Shown: one piece after another, positions 12,240-24,895 of the stretch
How positions within the stretch are numbered: the first letter of the stretch is position 1
How the letters are laid out: every line of letters begins with the position of its first letter
The notes under the pieces: model-generated
Told to the model about the DNA's origin: nothing
Databases searched by the model: none
What the model saw: the letters and a program-made list of their open reading frames with translations, nothing else
Made by a program: the position numbers and the translations under genes
Source: Arachnopeziza araneosa
Taxonomy: Eukaryota > Ascomycota > Leotiomycetes > Helotiales > Arachnopezizaceae
Length of the DNA stretch: 64,000 nt
Assembly: GCA_003988855.1 (NCBI GenBank)
Contig: QYAI01000094.1
Span: forward strand, 61,962-125,961
Direction: 5' to 3'

Positions 12240-15200
12240 TTAACTTTGCCACATGTATTCGCTCAACTGCAATACATGGTCTGCCATGCCTCTCTTCGCC
12301 ACGCTACTGATACCTCTCTCTGGGCTAGCCAGTTTCTCGCTGTAGCACAGTTCAACCAACGTCTTCAATTCCTCGTAGCTGAAAACTTCCTTCTCACCGT
12401 TGCTGCTCTCTTTCTCTTCTTTTGCTTGCTTGACCACTGCGTCCGCACCTTCTATAAAAAGATCATAAAATCTCGCCGCCCGGGCAAGACTAACTTCTGC
12501 TTCAATGTTTTTCAAATTCTGCTGAAGGACAAGAATATTGAGTTGCATTCTTCCACAACCGTGAGCATTCATGGCTTGCACCATTCCAGCGTTGGTGACA
12601 AGAAACGTGTCGGTGAGCAGGCCAAGTCCAGTTCGAATGAACGCTATTTCCTTATCTCGGAGGAATCGGACAATTGTCTCATCGTATGAAACAAGATCCG
12701 CGTTTAAAGACAGAATCCTCGGGTCGGGGTCATTTACAACTTGTTCTAGGAGATATGGAGCGGCTTGAGGTGATAAGGCGATGGCTAGTGAGTGTACTAT
12801 TTGGCATCTAACTTCCATATGTAGGGTGAGCAGGACGATACCCGCAAGCTCTTGATATGACGAGACAATCCCGTCAAATTGGCTGAGAATCATCAGTAAC
12901 CTTCATTTCAACAGCAGAGAAAAGCACTTACACAACTGTTTCCTGCGTCATCGGTAGATAGACAGGAATTTGTTCATCTGGATTCCTCGAAGCACCATTG
13001 AGAAGCGTCCATCTCCGATGTACTGGCTTTTGCATTGATACACGAGAAGAATCAACGTCATTGCGAGTAATGTGGCGGAGTTCACCAATCTTGATTGCAA
13101 GCCACTTCATGCTTGTGTAAAGAACACACAAAGTAGAGATAGTATCACGATCTCTAATGATATCTTCTGGTTGCAGAGGAGATTCGTTGGTTTGTAATAT
13201 CAGCAAACCCGTCTCCTTCTCAAGCAGATCGCTGTCGGGTTCCCCAGATGTCCAGAGCTTTTGCATTGTATCAAATATATCGCCCGGTCCAGTAGCTAAA
13301 AGAGCTGAGAGCTTTAGTGTAGCTCCCTCTTCGCGCACTCTTGATACCAGTGACTTGAACCAGGTATAACATCGTTCGTAATATCTCATCATTTGCGAAA
13401 TTATCAGCTGACTCAGAGCTTGGTCATGAGGTATTGTGTCTAGCATCCTACAAAATGCTGTGATGAGATTAAAAAAAGCGGTTGTGCCCCTGAAGACAGG
13501 CCGCCGAGCAGCTTTCGTCCATTGAGGATCTTCCTGAAAAGCATCCGACTCCTCAAATACCGAATCGCATAACTTTCCAAGAGTCTCATCAAGTTGGGGT
13601 AAAAAGACGTTAACAAGAAAGTTGTCCAAAAACGATGTGAGTGTACTCGTCACAAGATCTGACCCCGGTGGGACGATGATCTTGAGCCTGTGCAAAAAGC
13701 TGAGCGTAGGCGGCAACAGGAGACTCATATTGAAGACACTTGGTTCTACCAATGATTTGTGCGATCCAATGCCTCCTGATTTATCATATATCGATGATGT
13801 GACATCACGTCTTGAACCATTCCTCTCAGCGGTGCTTTCGATCCTTTGCGAAGATTTCTTGCCATCAACTCCCTGCTTTCTCCCAGGCATGAGACCCGGC
13901 ACAGCCGCTCGAATAATTCCTTCAAGATCTTGGTATTCTGTTGTCATTTGAACAGACTTTGCGTCCGCATCTGAAAATTGGAAGAGATTCTCTCTCCTAG
14001 AATCTTGTTTTGAGCTACCTATTTTAGGAGAGGAACTAAATTGATAGACATCTGCATCTGTTGTGACATAGCTATGAAGTAGAGAGCGGATTTCGTTCTG
14101 ATACAGATTCCAGAGCTCTCGGAATCCTCCCAAAAGCATAGAAGAATTTCTTCCGCCTTCTCGCCTTACAATACTTCTAACCACATCATGAAAGACTCGG
14201 TGGCCTTCAGCGATGGCTTCGAATTTTGCATAGAGCGTCCAGAGAAGATCATAGATGACATCTGCTCGAATCGTATTCTCACGGCTACCAAAGACTTGGT
14301 TACCTTGAGGAGTTGTGATACCCCCACGCAAAGAACTTGGGTGTTTTTGGTCAACCTCACCGTTGGTTTCATTCACGATTCCGAAGAGTTCAACAGGCAG
14401 TCTCTGCTTAATAGTGTTCACCGCAGATTCTAATCGTCCCAACTTATTCAACGACTCTACCAGCAGTTCGATATAGTAAAACGTGTCTGCTTCCGGATTT
14501 CTTGACGGATCCTCGACCATTGGCTCAGTCAGATCCATGGAATCTAATACCTCGTAGAAAGGCTGCACGGAGGTTGATTTATCTGTATTCTCCTTAGCCA
14601 CGGTCCCGTGGCCCTTTGCAAGACTCTGCCACCGCTCTTGGCAGTAAGGAGATTTGAGATACAAATGGTCATGAAGCTCTTCGATCAGGATATCGGTTAA
14701 AGCAGCTTCTTGATTTGTAAGATAGCTTCTCAGATCACTAAGTGCGCCAATTTCATCCAGTGCTGGCACTCTTATTCGTCGCAAGGCAGTTTGTAATATG
14801 TCCACTGCGGTTAAGAATCGTTTCTCAGATATTCTTGCCTCCAATTGATCTGGTACCAGACGAAGATCTTCAATTTCCGAGAGTGTGTGTATTAGGTCGT
14901 CATAATTTTGTGATGCTGTAGCCAACTTCTTAAGCTCTGGATCCGTGGTGGCAATGCTCGCTTTTGACTGATGCATAGATTCTTTGAGAGTTCGTACACG
15001 CTTCTGAGAAGTTTGTATGCTTGACTGGATTTTGTGGAAAGTACCAATTGAACTGTTGAAGCCTTGATGGTGTTCATGAACAATAGCTTTCAAGGACTCC
15101 TGGAGAATATTATGTGTTCTTTCGAACTCTTTATACTCATTTGCTCTACCAACGGAGCTAGTATCTAGAAGCTGAAGCGCAACGTGGACAGGTACACACT

Positions 15201-15489
15201 CGTTCTGGCACATGGCAGGCCATTCTGACTTTATATGTTCCAACACTTCCCCGATTTGCCTTTCCGCCCTGCTCTCCGTTGCAGCCCTCGGGCGCGAGTA
15301 GCCAGATCTTGCGTTGGAATTAGGGGCAGCCGATGCTGCAGTTGTTCGAAAGCGATCGCCATAGTTCATTCCGTAGGGATCGTAATCATCTTCCTCGATG
15401 GGAGAGCCATAGTTTCCACCTCCATTCCGAATGCCATTCCCGTTCGCATACGAATCGTCAGCAAAGCCTCCATAGCGATTTCGGGACAT
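12240..15489 (-). CDS. SEC8: Exocyst complex subunit Sec8 (EXOC4)
   Basis: Subunit of the octameric exocyst that tethers secretory vesicles to growth sites on the plasma membrane. Two exons, 12932..15489 and 12240..12882, joined by a 49-nt intron (GTAAGT...CTCAG), give 1066 aa; yeast Sec8 is 1065. The first 80 residues are Asn/Gly-rich and disordered. The N-terminal Sec8 signature follows: HHQGFNSSIGTFHKIQSSI, then QKRVRTLKESM, which begins the CorEx coiled coil, and then the long helical-rod region. The GPI13, VPS68, KNR4 and SEC8 run is all on one strand, but intergenic gaps of 0.6-2 kb show separate transcription units. Confidence 0.93.
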
Positions 15490-15732
15490 CTTCTTCTTTT
15501 CTCAGTCGCATGACAAATTTCTGTTCGGTGCTGCCATCCGCGGATTTGAACGGTTATTCAAGTTCTCTAAATTCTACATTCTGAGACGTGATTCATGAAG
15601 GTAGCAACAAAAGACTAGCGCCGGTAATAGCCGAGACGCTAACAAGATATTCTGGAGCTCAGCTCAGCTCTGCAGGCAACCTTTTCTTCCCTCAACAAAC
15701 AATTGAAAAGTGAAAACTCTACATTCACAATC
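15490..15732. promoter_or_regulatory. Divergent promoter, SEC8 and 2EXR gene
   Basis: The 243 bp between two start codons facing away from each other must hold both promoters and 5' leaders. Pyrimidine-rich patches are seen on both sides; no specific factor site recognised. Confidence 0.5.
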
Positions 15733-16562
15733 ATGTTTGGAGCTTTCAAATCTATCTCTTCCCGTCTATTGATGAGCAATTCATTAAGCCGATCGGAGCA
15801 ACCAGAGTTAGAACCTCAATATTTCACACTGTTCTCCTCTCTGCCACTTGAACTTCGTCGAAGAATTTGGCATTTTGCTTTACCAGAAAGACTCATCGAG
15901 GCCGTCTTGGACATTGATCGTAAGTTTATCTTGATTTGCTAGACCGATCTCTCTAATAGCTGCTAGAAAATAGTGATTGGGTTTGTTGGAGCACTGAATC
16001 AACAGGAGAGAAGGATCTTCGATGCCTTCCATTACTCTTCCAAGTCTGTGTCGAGTCTCGAGAATTTTGTTTCGAACAGTTTGTCCCTTTTGCAAACACC
16101 TTTATTCATCCTACTCTCGATTTGCTTTACATATCATGGGCACCTATTGAAGTACTACCTGGACAACGCGTTCCAAAATTGATTCCAATTCATAATCAGC
16201 CACTGGGCAAGTTACACACGGTTGCCATGACCATTGGGCGCAACGGAAAATTCGAGCCTCATTCTGGTCGCTTTGGAGCAGTCATCAGCTGTCTGGTCGA
16301 TCTTGGAATTCCCGAAGAACTTCAACTAACCTCTGTTGGAGGAAAATCACCTTCTATGTACTCCAACGTATCTGGTTTTTCGATAACAAATGGCCAACAA
16401 GTTATGCTTTTGAACTGGCCAAACAAATCTGAAGTAGAAGTGCCAGGTGCAATACGATCGGGTCTCCTCTCAGCGCTAGTGGAACAGAAAGAGAAGACGC
16501 CTAGATTCAAAGTTCCTGAACTAAACAAGACGCTGATCCAAATATATTCCGGCCCACTCTGA
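15733..16562 (+). CDS. 2EXR domain-containing protein
   Basis: Exons 15733..15919 and 15967..16562 give 260 aa. The 2EXR family is a large, fast-evolving filamentous-ascomycete family of unknown function. The first EXR motif, YFTLFSSLPLELRRRIWHFALP, is at residues 36-57. After the intron comes the second family block: CLPLLFQVCVESREFCFEQF, then HPTLDLLYISW. The frame requires the acceptor at 15965-15966 rather than a nearer AG eight bases on. The C-terminal half is divergent, with no known domain. The upstream in-frame TTG at 15703 is not used because an ATG follows. No function can be assigned. Confidence 0.82.
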
Positions 16563-17321
16563 CTTCATGTGTCGAGTGAAGCGTCCAGCATGTACTCTCT
16601 CTTATCTCTGACTTTAGATTTCCTCTTTCTTTTCCAAGCTCATATCCTGTTTCTTAAGTACGAAAGCACGTTCTTTACTGCTTATTATCAAATCTTCTTT
16701 CCGATACCAAAGTTTCAGAGCAAGACCAACTTCTCCCGCCAAACACTCTGGCCCTTACCTCCTTTCCCTCGAGGATTGGTTCAATCTATGGTATAGGCCT
16801 ATTTTTGATAAGCGGGTATACTGAACTCAATATGGCTCCTACTCACCTCGATTTCTCTGTTCAATAGAAATGGTGGTCCATCTTTTCGGCCAACATGCAA
16901 ACCATAGATGGATATTGGGTTGGAATGTGATTTGGTTTCATTGTTTAAGGCGAAGGAAGAATAAAGGTTGAGCATTGTCTCGATAATCATGTTCTTCGAC
17001 ATCATATGAAGCTGATTTCCTCTTGACCCATTGAAATTTATCGAGCTTAGTTAATATGTTCGCTTACTAGGAGCGTCTAATATATATTAACGTTTTACTC
17101 TCTACCTTAGCCTTCCTATATTCAATACTGGCTAAGATAATTCAGCCTCTACATGGAACCCTAGGTCCTTACCATATATTCCCGGAACAAAAGCTCACAA
17201 TCCCGAACATCATATGACAATGCCGGCACCTGGTTTCAATAAATTTAATTCATCCCCTCTTGAATAGTTTCCCCACGCTTCTCGATTCTTTACTTTTATT
17301 TCCTGTACATAGTCCTTCAAG
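16563..17321. other. Intergenic between 2EXR gene and small secreted protein gene
   Basis: AT-rich. Nothing recognised apart from the pyrimidine-rich leader just before 17322. Confidence 0.55.
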
Positions 17322-17873
17322 ATGTATTTCACTACACTTCTATTCCCCCTTCTCGCGACCCTCACCACCGCCCTCCCCTCTCTCGCAACCGAGCCTCGCG
17401 CAACAAAACCATACCAACTGCGCGGCGTCCAAGCTCCAATTTTCCATCTCTACCTTCAACCCCTCCCAAGCTCGAAAAGCACGCCTGTAATGGGCCCCGA
17501 AGCAACAGGTGAATACTACACCATCGGGGCCACTATCCAATCCAGCAATTCAAGCATGTACCTTAATGTTGGTGCTAGTACTGGGAAGAGCTATCTGCCA
17601 CTATCATTCAATGCCACCAGCACTGGGAGTCCGTGGGCATTGGAGGGTGATACGATTATCACTTCTACTGGGAGTACCTACGGAAGACGTGAGTTATTTC
17701 AGTAATTGCGAAGGGAACGTGGACTAATCGATTGTTTTGCAGAACTCAATTTCCTCGCTTGTTCTAATGCTGCAAGTGGGTATTACGATATCTACCTTCA
17801 AACTGGGAGCGATGTGCCTAGCGGGGTGACATGCAGTAATTACCAGACTATCCATACTCCATGCCTATGCTAG
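17322..17873 (+). CDS. Small secreted protein, function unknown
   Basis: Exons 17322..17688 and 17743..17873 give 165 aa. The N-terminus is a clear signal peptide (MYFTTLLFPLLATLTTALP). The mature part has YQLRGVQAPIFHLYLQ, two PxxGxYYTIG-type strands, several N-glycosylation sequons (N-S-S, N-A-T) and a C-terminus rich in Cys and ending CLC, which appears only after splicing. I believe similar short secreted proteins recur in other filamentous ascomycetes, but I cannot name a family from the sequence. Its size and secretion fit an extracellular matrix or wall protein, or an effector candidate. No nearby gene suggests a pathway. Confidence 0.75.
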
Positions 17874-19547
17874 AGCTGGTTAGAGCCTTTTGCGTGGAGA
17901 GAAACTGTGAAAATGTACATATCGTTGGCACAAATACAGCGAAACCTAAGATTTCAATTTCTCTATGAAATCCTGTGAACTTATTCATCTGAAGAGATAA
18001 GTCTGTCAACTCAAGGCGCAGCACTCACAACCCAATTATCTCCCAAGATCGTTAAGAAGCCTCGGATCCCTTCAAAGCCGTTGGCGCAGCAGGATTCATC
18101 ACGTTACGCTTACTCCCCGAATCCTCCACGGTAGCGAGATGCGCTGCAGTAAAAGTGATGTATCCGGCAATCGGACATGACCTTCCGGCCCAGTTTGGTA
18201 TGAACGAACAGGGTAGATGGCGTCGTTGAGATAAAGATGGGTCCATATTTAATTATTAGAGGTGTGTGTTGAGGACGCGTGAGGGCTGTTCTGTTGGAAA
18301 GTGTGTTAAAGATGATCTATGGTAGTTCGGTATCAACGTTGCCGGGGACTAGATGTACTCGCGATTAGTATCTCCAGTAAGTATTGCTGAGACGGGTAGA
18401 ATGTTTTGGAGGTAAGCTCAAAGAAGAGTGGATGTGGTGTTCAAAGTTACAAGTGTCTCCAAAATGGAATACATTGTCTTGGGAGTCACTACTATTGTCG
18501 TCCTCAAGATTTTGCTGTAACTTTATCTTCGCACCAACATCAAGTAGTGGGACAATTTGAGGTGAACAGAATAGTGGACATAGTCTATTTTATGCTGCCG
18601 AACTAGTTGAACACATCATGGGTAGACTGGGAAATGTTGTTGCGGGTATCGAAACGATGGAAGCTAGGGAAACAACAAGACCACCTTAGTAGAATTACTC
18701 AAGCGAGGACAGACATCTTGCAAAGGGAACTAGAGCATCAAACACAGGAACTTCAACGAAGAGAAAAACATTACCAACAAGAGGACCTAATCTTATAGTT
18801 GAGGACCGCCTTCCGATATCCTCTTCTCACAGCTTTCCTTACCTTAAATTGCTCGCTAATCTGTGAAATCTGTTCCTTGACGTGAACAATTCTTGACATT
18901 GGAGCCTCAGAATATTGAGCTTCGTAAAACACGTGGTGGGTGTGAAATTGAAAATTTATAGGTCATGTAATACCGCGGAGATGAATCCCAGTAGAGCATG
19001 GCCTATTGTTACCCCTGCTGGTACCAAGATACCCTCCACAGTAGATCGATACAAGGCCCCGACTTCGGTCATTATCACCATTTGCAGGGTGGCTCCGAAG
19101 CGGAAGTATCAAATTCAGATGTCACATACCGAAGAAATTTAATAATCTCCTTTTCATTCGTTCTCTAGAGAAACGTGATCACGCTAAAGAGGAAAAGGAA
19201 AATATCTGGAAACACATAGAAGAACCAGAATGGGGAAATAATTGCGGATGATTGATGATCGATAATGGATCCGTAACCGACAATGCGTGAATCTTTTCTC
19301 CAAGCAATACAGCTAGCACAAGCCACATGTCCGTTTCGGAGGAAACCACCAAATCGCTCGATCGCTACCAGAACTTTTCGGAATGCAAACACGTCGTGAG
19401 GCAGCAAAACATTGAGAACGTATGTCTCGCTTGAGTCTTCTTGCTCATATTCGTCAGGTTCGTGATGGAAGCAAAGTTTAGCAACAGATGCTACACGACC
19501 TCAGTAAGTATGTTTATTATGATACAGTCACCACCTTTAAACATACC
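17874..19547. other. Intergenic between small secreted protein gene and actin
   Basis: Contains the actin 3' UTR on the right. On the minus strand a frame of about 113 codons (19165 to about 19506) is open but has no ATG and ends in a hydrophobic run; a second open stretch follows near 18950-19110. Neither matches a family I know. A short ATG-started minus frame at 18052-18246 is likewise unrecognised. Confidence 0.4.
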
Positions 19548-20558
19548 TTAGAAGCACTTGCGGTGGACGATGGAAGGTCCCTATCAAGATGTCAGTATGA
19601 GTTTATTACTGCTGATTTGAAACCCAAGAATAGGAGCTCTTATGTAGCGATTTTGAACTAGGGGAATAAATACGTACCGACTCGTCGTACTCTTGCTTCG
19701 AGATCCACATTTGCTGGAAGGTAGAGAGAGAGGCCAAGATAGATCCACCGATCCAGACGGAGTACTTTCGCTCAGGTGGTGCAATGATCTTGACCTTCAT
19801 GGAAGATGGTGCAAGAGCAGTGATTTCCTTCTGCATACGGTCGGAGATACCTGGATACATCGTAGTTCCACCAGACTAGGGATTTATGTTAGTGACGCCT
19901 GAGAAAATTTTGTGCATAACAACTTACCATAACGATGTTACCGTACAAATCCTTACGGACATCAACATCGCACTTCATGATAGAATTGAAGGTTGTGACA
20001 TGGATACCACCACTTTCAAGACCCAAGACAGATGGCTGGAAGAGCGCCTCAGGAGCACGGAAACGTTCGTTACCAATGACGATAACCTGTCCATCGGGAA
20101 GTTCGTAGGACTTTTCCAAGCTGGAGGATTGACTGGCGGTTTGAATCTCTTGCTCGAAGTCAAGTGCAACGTAGCAAAGCTTCTCCTTGATGTCACGGAC
20201 GATTTCACGCTCTGCGGTGGTGGAGAATGGGTAACCTCGCTCAGCCAAGATCTTCATGAGGTAATCGGTCAAATCACGACCGGCCATATCAACACGGGCA
20301 ATAGCGTGAGGCAGGGAGAAACCTTCGTAGATAGGCACAACATGAGTAACTCCATCACCAGAATCAAGAACGATACCAGTAGTACGACCTGAAGCATACA
20401 GGGAGAGAACGGCTTGGATAGAGACGTAGAAGGCAGGGGCGTTGAAGGTCTCGAAAACGATTTGAGTCATCTTCTCTCTGTTTGACTTTGGGTTGATGGG
20501 AGCCTCGGTAAGAAGGACTGGGTGCTCTTCTGGCGCAACACGGAGCTCGTTGTAGAAT

Positions 20559-20594
<36 letters not shown>

Positions 20595-21222
20595 GTTACA
20601 ACACCGTGCTCGATGGGATATCTCAAGGTGAGGATACCACGCTTAGATTGCGCCTCATCACCGACATAAGAGTCTTTCTGACCCATACCAATCATGATAC
20701 TACAGTTCTATCAGCTCAAAATCCTGTATTGGCAGGCAATGCGGGGTTTGGAGAGTCTTACCCATGGTGACGCGGACGGCCAACAATGGATGCTAAATGA
20801 AAGTTAGCGACAATTGCGGGATATATAAAAGGTAGAAGACTAGAAACAGAGGCAGAAGATGCGACCAATATCTCTATCATGGTGTCTAATACTTACGGAA
20901 AACAGCACGAGGAGCATCATCACCGGCGAAACCGGCCTTACACATTCCCGAACTAAGCTACCAGTCAGTGATTCTCTCCATATGTGTATTACAATCCACG
21001 CCTCGATGAAGTTCTTTGTTGAGACTAGTTCTTCATGGAGTCCAACACTGCCAATTTCCAGGGTTTAGAGAACGTGGGAACTTACCCATTGTCAATAACG
21101 AGGGCTGCGACTTCTTCTGTAGTTGGCAGAATTTGTTAGCCATGCTTGAAGATTGCTTGACGGGATACGCAAGAGATCAAGGCAATAGAAATCAGGGAGG
21201 AGTGCGGTTGCTTACCTTCCAT
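19548..21222 (-). CDS. ACT1: Actin
   Basis: Monomer of F-actin, the cytoskeletal filament. Seven exons: 21216..21222, 21086..21116, 20897..20952, 20762..20792, 19928..20699, 19678..19875 and 19548..19580. Their sum is 1128 nt, exactly 375 codons plus stop, the canonical fungal actin length. The spliced N-terminus reads [21 protein letters not shown]; the phosphate-binding loop (DNGSGMCK), the second loop ([15 protein letters not shown]) and the terminal HRKCF are intact. The first exon is only 7 nt and four of the seven exons are under 60 nt, crowded at the 5' end as in other ascomycete actin genes. Intron phases close at every junction. Confidence 0.98.
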
Positions 21223-22767
21223 GGCTGCAGATTACGACTGGAAGTCAATAAAAGAGTTGGAATGAGGGGATACGGCGGTGAGGATCTCGCGATAATAAGA
21301 TCGGGAGAAGGGGGACGAGAATGGAAGATGAGAGAAATCGTAGATGATAAGAGGCTCGGAGACGAGGTAATGTGTGGATTTTTGAGAGAAGGTGAATGGG
21401 GGAGTTGACAAGAACGATGTCACGAAGTTGTGTGGGCCGCGAGTGCTGGATTGGGAGGCGAGGCGACTTGCCGCTTTAGCGCCAACCGGAGAGGAAAGAT
21501 TCGAATCGGTCAACGAATTGGGCACCGACTAGGAGCGGAAGACGAATCGAGGCAGGGAAAGAGCTCCAGACTGACACCCGACGTGTTCCAAATTACCACA
21601 CATCGAACAAGCACGATACAGTAAGGCTGCAGACTGATTGCATTCCAGAGGTGGCTAACACTACCGCTTCCAACTCTTCCCTATGAAGCACCGGCGGCCT
21701 ACTCAATAGGATCCCAATGCAGTCCAGGTCGCCAGATATCACACCGCAACGCACAGAGGCCTTGCGGAGGATTGAACCAGTCCCCACTGCCGTTCCTATT
21801 TCTGAAGCCTTCGAGGCAGCTCCCTAAACAAAGCACGCTGCTGCTTGCCTCCAAACGCGCGTCAAGAATGCCATCCGCCACCAGAGGAGCTGATGAGGAA
21901 GCACTTGTCATGCCAAGCAGGCCCTCACTTCGTTCATGGTTCAACTCCTCTGTCTGATGCCACTGCTGACGTGAGTAGACAACAGTCTAACGGTTCGGGG
22001 CTTGAATCCAGCCTTCCTCCTTCTCTCCAGCCACCGACGACGACTTTCCTCAACAGCCACGCGCTGCTACTACGGCGGCCTCGGAAAGCTGGGCTGTGCA
22101 TGAGGGGTCATTCTTGGTGGGGTAGCTGATCACTTGATTCGGCCATGGCAAAAATAAGTCTACCAAAATTCAATCCTTGGGTTGATGCTTTCCATGGAAT
22201 TGGTATCGTTGTATTGCAGAGTAGCCATGTTCAATTAAACTTCTGGACCCTTCTAACGGGAACGGACCGTGGTACTTGGCTAGATTTCATGAGGATACTG
22301 ACTAGCATTGCCTCTCCGTTTTTGACGTCTAAATTAAACCAATATTGCAGTATAATTTCCACCATCCTTTTAATGTTCATCTTCAAACATTCTGCTCTTG
22401 TAAGATATTAAAGTACTACAGCAAAACATGGAAACCCGAGAAGGCACTGTGACCCAGATGAGACACATTTAATCACGTGCATGCTATGCCTGTCAGTTCA
22501 TGCCTTCAGATCCCTGCGCCTCTAAAGTTGACTTCGCCTTTCTCGAAAGGTCGAGAACAGAGTGGAAGCAAATCACAATATCCAAACTTCAAAGGCCACA
22601 CTACCTTTCCGCCTTAGAATAAAAACATTAGAACTCTGCCTAAAACAATAAGATTCGACTTTTCAACTTTAAATATCAAAAGCCAGCTTTGTTGAACTTT
22701 AATTGACCTCGGCGCAAACAGAGTTATCCCACCACATATCAAGACATTCTTCCCAGCATCATCAAAT
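21223..22767. other. Divergent intergenic region, actin and FES1
   Basis: The 1.5 kb holds the actin promoter and leader on the left and the FES1 promoter on the right. Open frames here lack ATG starts or family motifs. A heat-shock-element-like site near 22540 is listed separately. Confidence 0.6.
22539..22558 (+). promoter_or_regulatory. Heat-shock-element-like array upstream of FES1
   Basis: Four contiguous 5-bp units read tTTCt cGAAa gGTCg aGAAc, that is nTTCn-nGAAn-nTTCn-nGAAn with a single mismatch (GTC for TTC). It lies about 210 bp before the FES1 ATG. Hsf1 binds alternating nGAAn units, and yeast FES1 is induced by heat, so the placement makes sense. Binding itself is inferred. Confidence 0.55.
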
Positions 22768-23409
22768 ATGGAGCCGGGACTGAACGAGCTCTTGAAATGG
22801 AGTGTAGAAAACTCCAAGACCACATCTAATGATCCATCTGCCGCACCTCCGTCCAACCGTCCCCTCAACTCCGACGCCATCAACGCCCTCTTCGGGGGTC
22901 CTTCAGACGCAGACCTGATGCGCCTCTCTATGTACTGCATAACCTCATCAGACCCCGAAATCACCCTAGAAGACAAGGTCACTGCATTCGACAATTTTGA
23001 GCAATTGATTGAAAACCTCGACAACGCCAACAACCTCGGCCCATTAGAGCTATGGACACCCTTGCTGGACAGCCTCGATCACAAGGAAGCGGAGATACGG
23101 AAGATGGCTGCGTGGTGTGTGGGCACCGCCGTGCAGAATAATGAGAAGAGTCAAGAGAGGCTGTTGGCGATGGGAGGTGTGGAGAGGTTGGCTAAGCTGG
23201 CGGTTAAGAAGGATGAGGATAAGTTGGTTAGGAGGAAGGCTGTTTATGCGTTGAGTTCGGCGTGCAGGAATTATCAGCCGAGTATGAATGCTCTGACGAC
23301 AGAGCTTGGGAAGTTGGAGAGGAGTTCGGATGAGGTGGATGCCAGTGATATGGATGCTTGTGATACCTTAATTGGGGATTTGAGAGAAGACGCTGCTGCT
23401 GGAAAGTAG
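22768..23409 (+). CDS. FES1: Hsp70 nucleotide exchange factor Fes1
   Basis: Cytosolic armadillo-type exchange factor that releases ADP from Hsp70 (HspBP1 family). Single exon, 213 aa, the usual size. The N-terminus MEPGLNELLKWSVENS is the conserved Fes1 opening; helical repeats follow, including VTAFDNFEQLIENLDNANNL, WTPLLDSLDHKEAEIRKMAAW and CVGTAVQNNEKSQ, then the KLVRRKAVYALSSACRN repeat. It is convergent with the ribosomal protein gene 272 bp downstream. An HSE-like site lies upstream. Confidence 0.95.
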   Translation: MEPGLNELLKWSVENSKTTSNDPSAAPPSNRPLNSDAINALFGGPSDADLMRLSMYCITSSDPEITLEDKVTAFDNFEQLIENLDNANNLGPLELWTPLLDSLDHKEAEIRKMAAWCVGTAVQNNEKSQERLLAMGGVERLAKLAVKKDEDKLVRRKAVYALSSACRNYQPSMNALTTELGKLERSSDEVDASDMDACDTLIGDLREDAAAGK

Positions 23410-23681
23410 AAGAAGCAGATGTTTGCATTGCCCGGCGTTTAGGAACATGGCAAAGGAAGGGTGCATAATCAACTATAGATACTTCACATTACGAGAGAGA
23501 GTTGGTACTTTTCGGGGGTGAGGCTATAATAGCAGGTAGCTGACAATCTGGAACAAGTTTCCCTCATACTCAAAAGATAACATAAATCTTATTTCCAAAA
23601 CGTAAAGTTTGTGTTCGCTGTACAGTACCTATTTCCTTACAACTATGGTACATAATTTACACCGCCAACTAACCCTAACTC

Positions 23682-24895
23682 CTAGTCTATCAATTTTCCG
23701 TAGAATGGAACGCCCATTGCAGCTAAGAGAAGCCTTGCATGCCTGTCTGATGTAGCAGAGGTCTTTACCAATACATGAAATCCAGGAATCATCTTAGGTG
23801 GATACATCTGTAATTATTAGTTTCCGATTTAGTAACAGCTGGTAAACTTCTTACGTCGTAGTTGATTTCCACCTCTGGAAATAGGATCGCTCCATCTCTT
23901 CCAAAACCCCAGGCAAGATTTCCACTGCTGTCACCAGTTGATCCTACAAATTTTAGCAATGCCATCGCCACAGTTCGACTAATTTACCTCTAATTCCAGG
24001 CCAGTCTTTCATCTTTGGGAAGACAAGGTTTATGCACTTATCAACAAATTCATATGCCATATCTCCAGTCATTGTACTCGTGAGGGAGATCGGGGTTCGT
24101 TTTCGAAGTCCCCACGGTGCAACGCTGTGCTTCGCTCTGTGCATTGCTGGTTGTATACCCGTAATTGCTCGTAGTAGAGCCGACGCTACATGGAGATATG
24201 CTACATCTTCAGTAGCGTTTCTGACGAAACTATGTACTGTAACCTCTGTAATTTTGGGAATATTCCGAAAGTTGATGTCCTGTTCAATCAACCGTAGCAC
24301 GTGCCCAGGACCTCGAGGACCACGCTTAGGTCTTCCTTTATGATATGGAGAGCTGTCATCCCATGTCCGTAATCTGTCTGATTTAGGGGCTTCTACTGTC
24401 CCTGGCGGCTTGTGTGTGTACATTAAGGTCATGAGGTCGGGTGCTATCATGCCCTGGTAGGTCTGCTCGAGACGAGTGTAGGAGAAGGGACCTGGATAGT
24501 ATTCTCGCGATGATGGATCTGATTTGGGGGGAGGCTGGTGGGGATGGAGAGGTCCGCGATAGTATCTTGGAGAACGGAACTGATATCTGCAGGATTTTAG
24601 TATAGGAGAGCGTTTGTTTAGAATAGGGTCCGTACCGACTGGGAGGGAGCTCTCTTTTCCTGCCCTGCGCCTTTTTAATCGGGTCAAATTCTTGTATCTT
24701 TCCATCATCCGAGGGAAAATCCACTGCGAAAGAGGATTGTGGTTCCAGGTCGTCGAAATCCCCGGGTATCTCCTCTTTGACTACAGTTCCTGCAGAAGCA
24801 TACCGTCGACAATTCCATGCTACTGAGGGTGTTGAAGGTCGTAAGTCTCGTGTGACCAAGCTCCGAAGAGTAGACGGTAGTTCTCGCAATGCCAT
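23682..24895 (-). CDS. MRPL7: Mitochondrial large-subunit ribosomal protein uL5m (MRPL7)
   Basis: Component of the mitoribosome central protuberance. Four exons: 24636..24895, 23988..24586, 23855..23943 and 23682..23807, giving 357 aa. The N-terminus (MALRELPSTLRSLVTRDLR) is basic and Ser/Thr/Leu-rich, a likely mitochondrial presequence. The uL5 core includes ITEVTVHSFVRNA, AITGIQPAMHRAKHSVAPWGLRK with VSLT-like TPISLTSTMTGDMAYEFVDK, and the C-terminal GSTGDSSGNLAWGFGRDGAILFPEVEINYD and HVLVKTSATSDRHARLLL blocks. The last two exons (30 and 42 codons) complete the family C-terminus. The closest alternative, cytosolic L11, lacks the presequence and this spacing. Confidence 0.92.

Noticed and set aside
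12144..12689. 181-codon plus-strand frame
   Set aside because: Antisense to the conserved last exon of SEC8.
19165..19506. Open minus frame with a hydrophobic end, below actin
   Set aside because: No ATG in frame, no family match, lies in or next to the actin 3' UTR.
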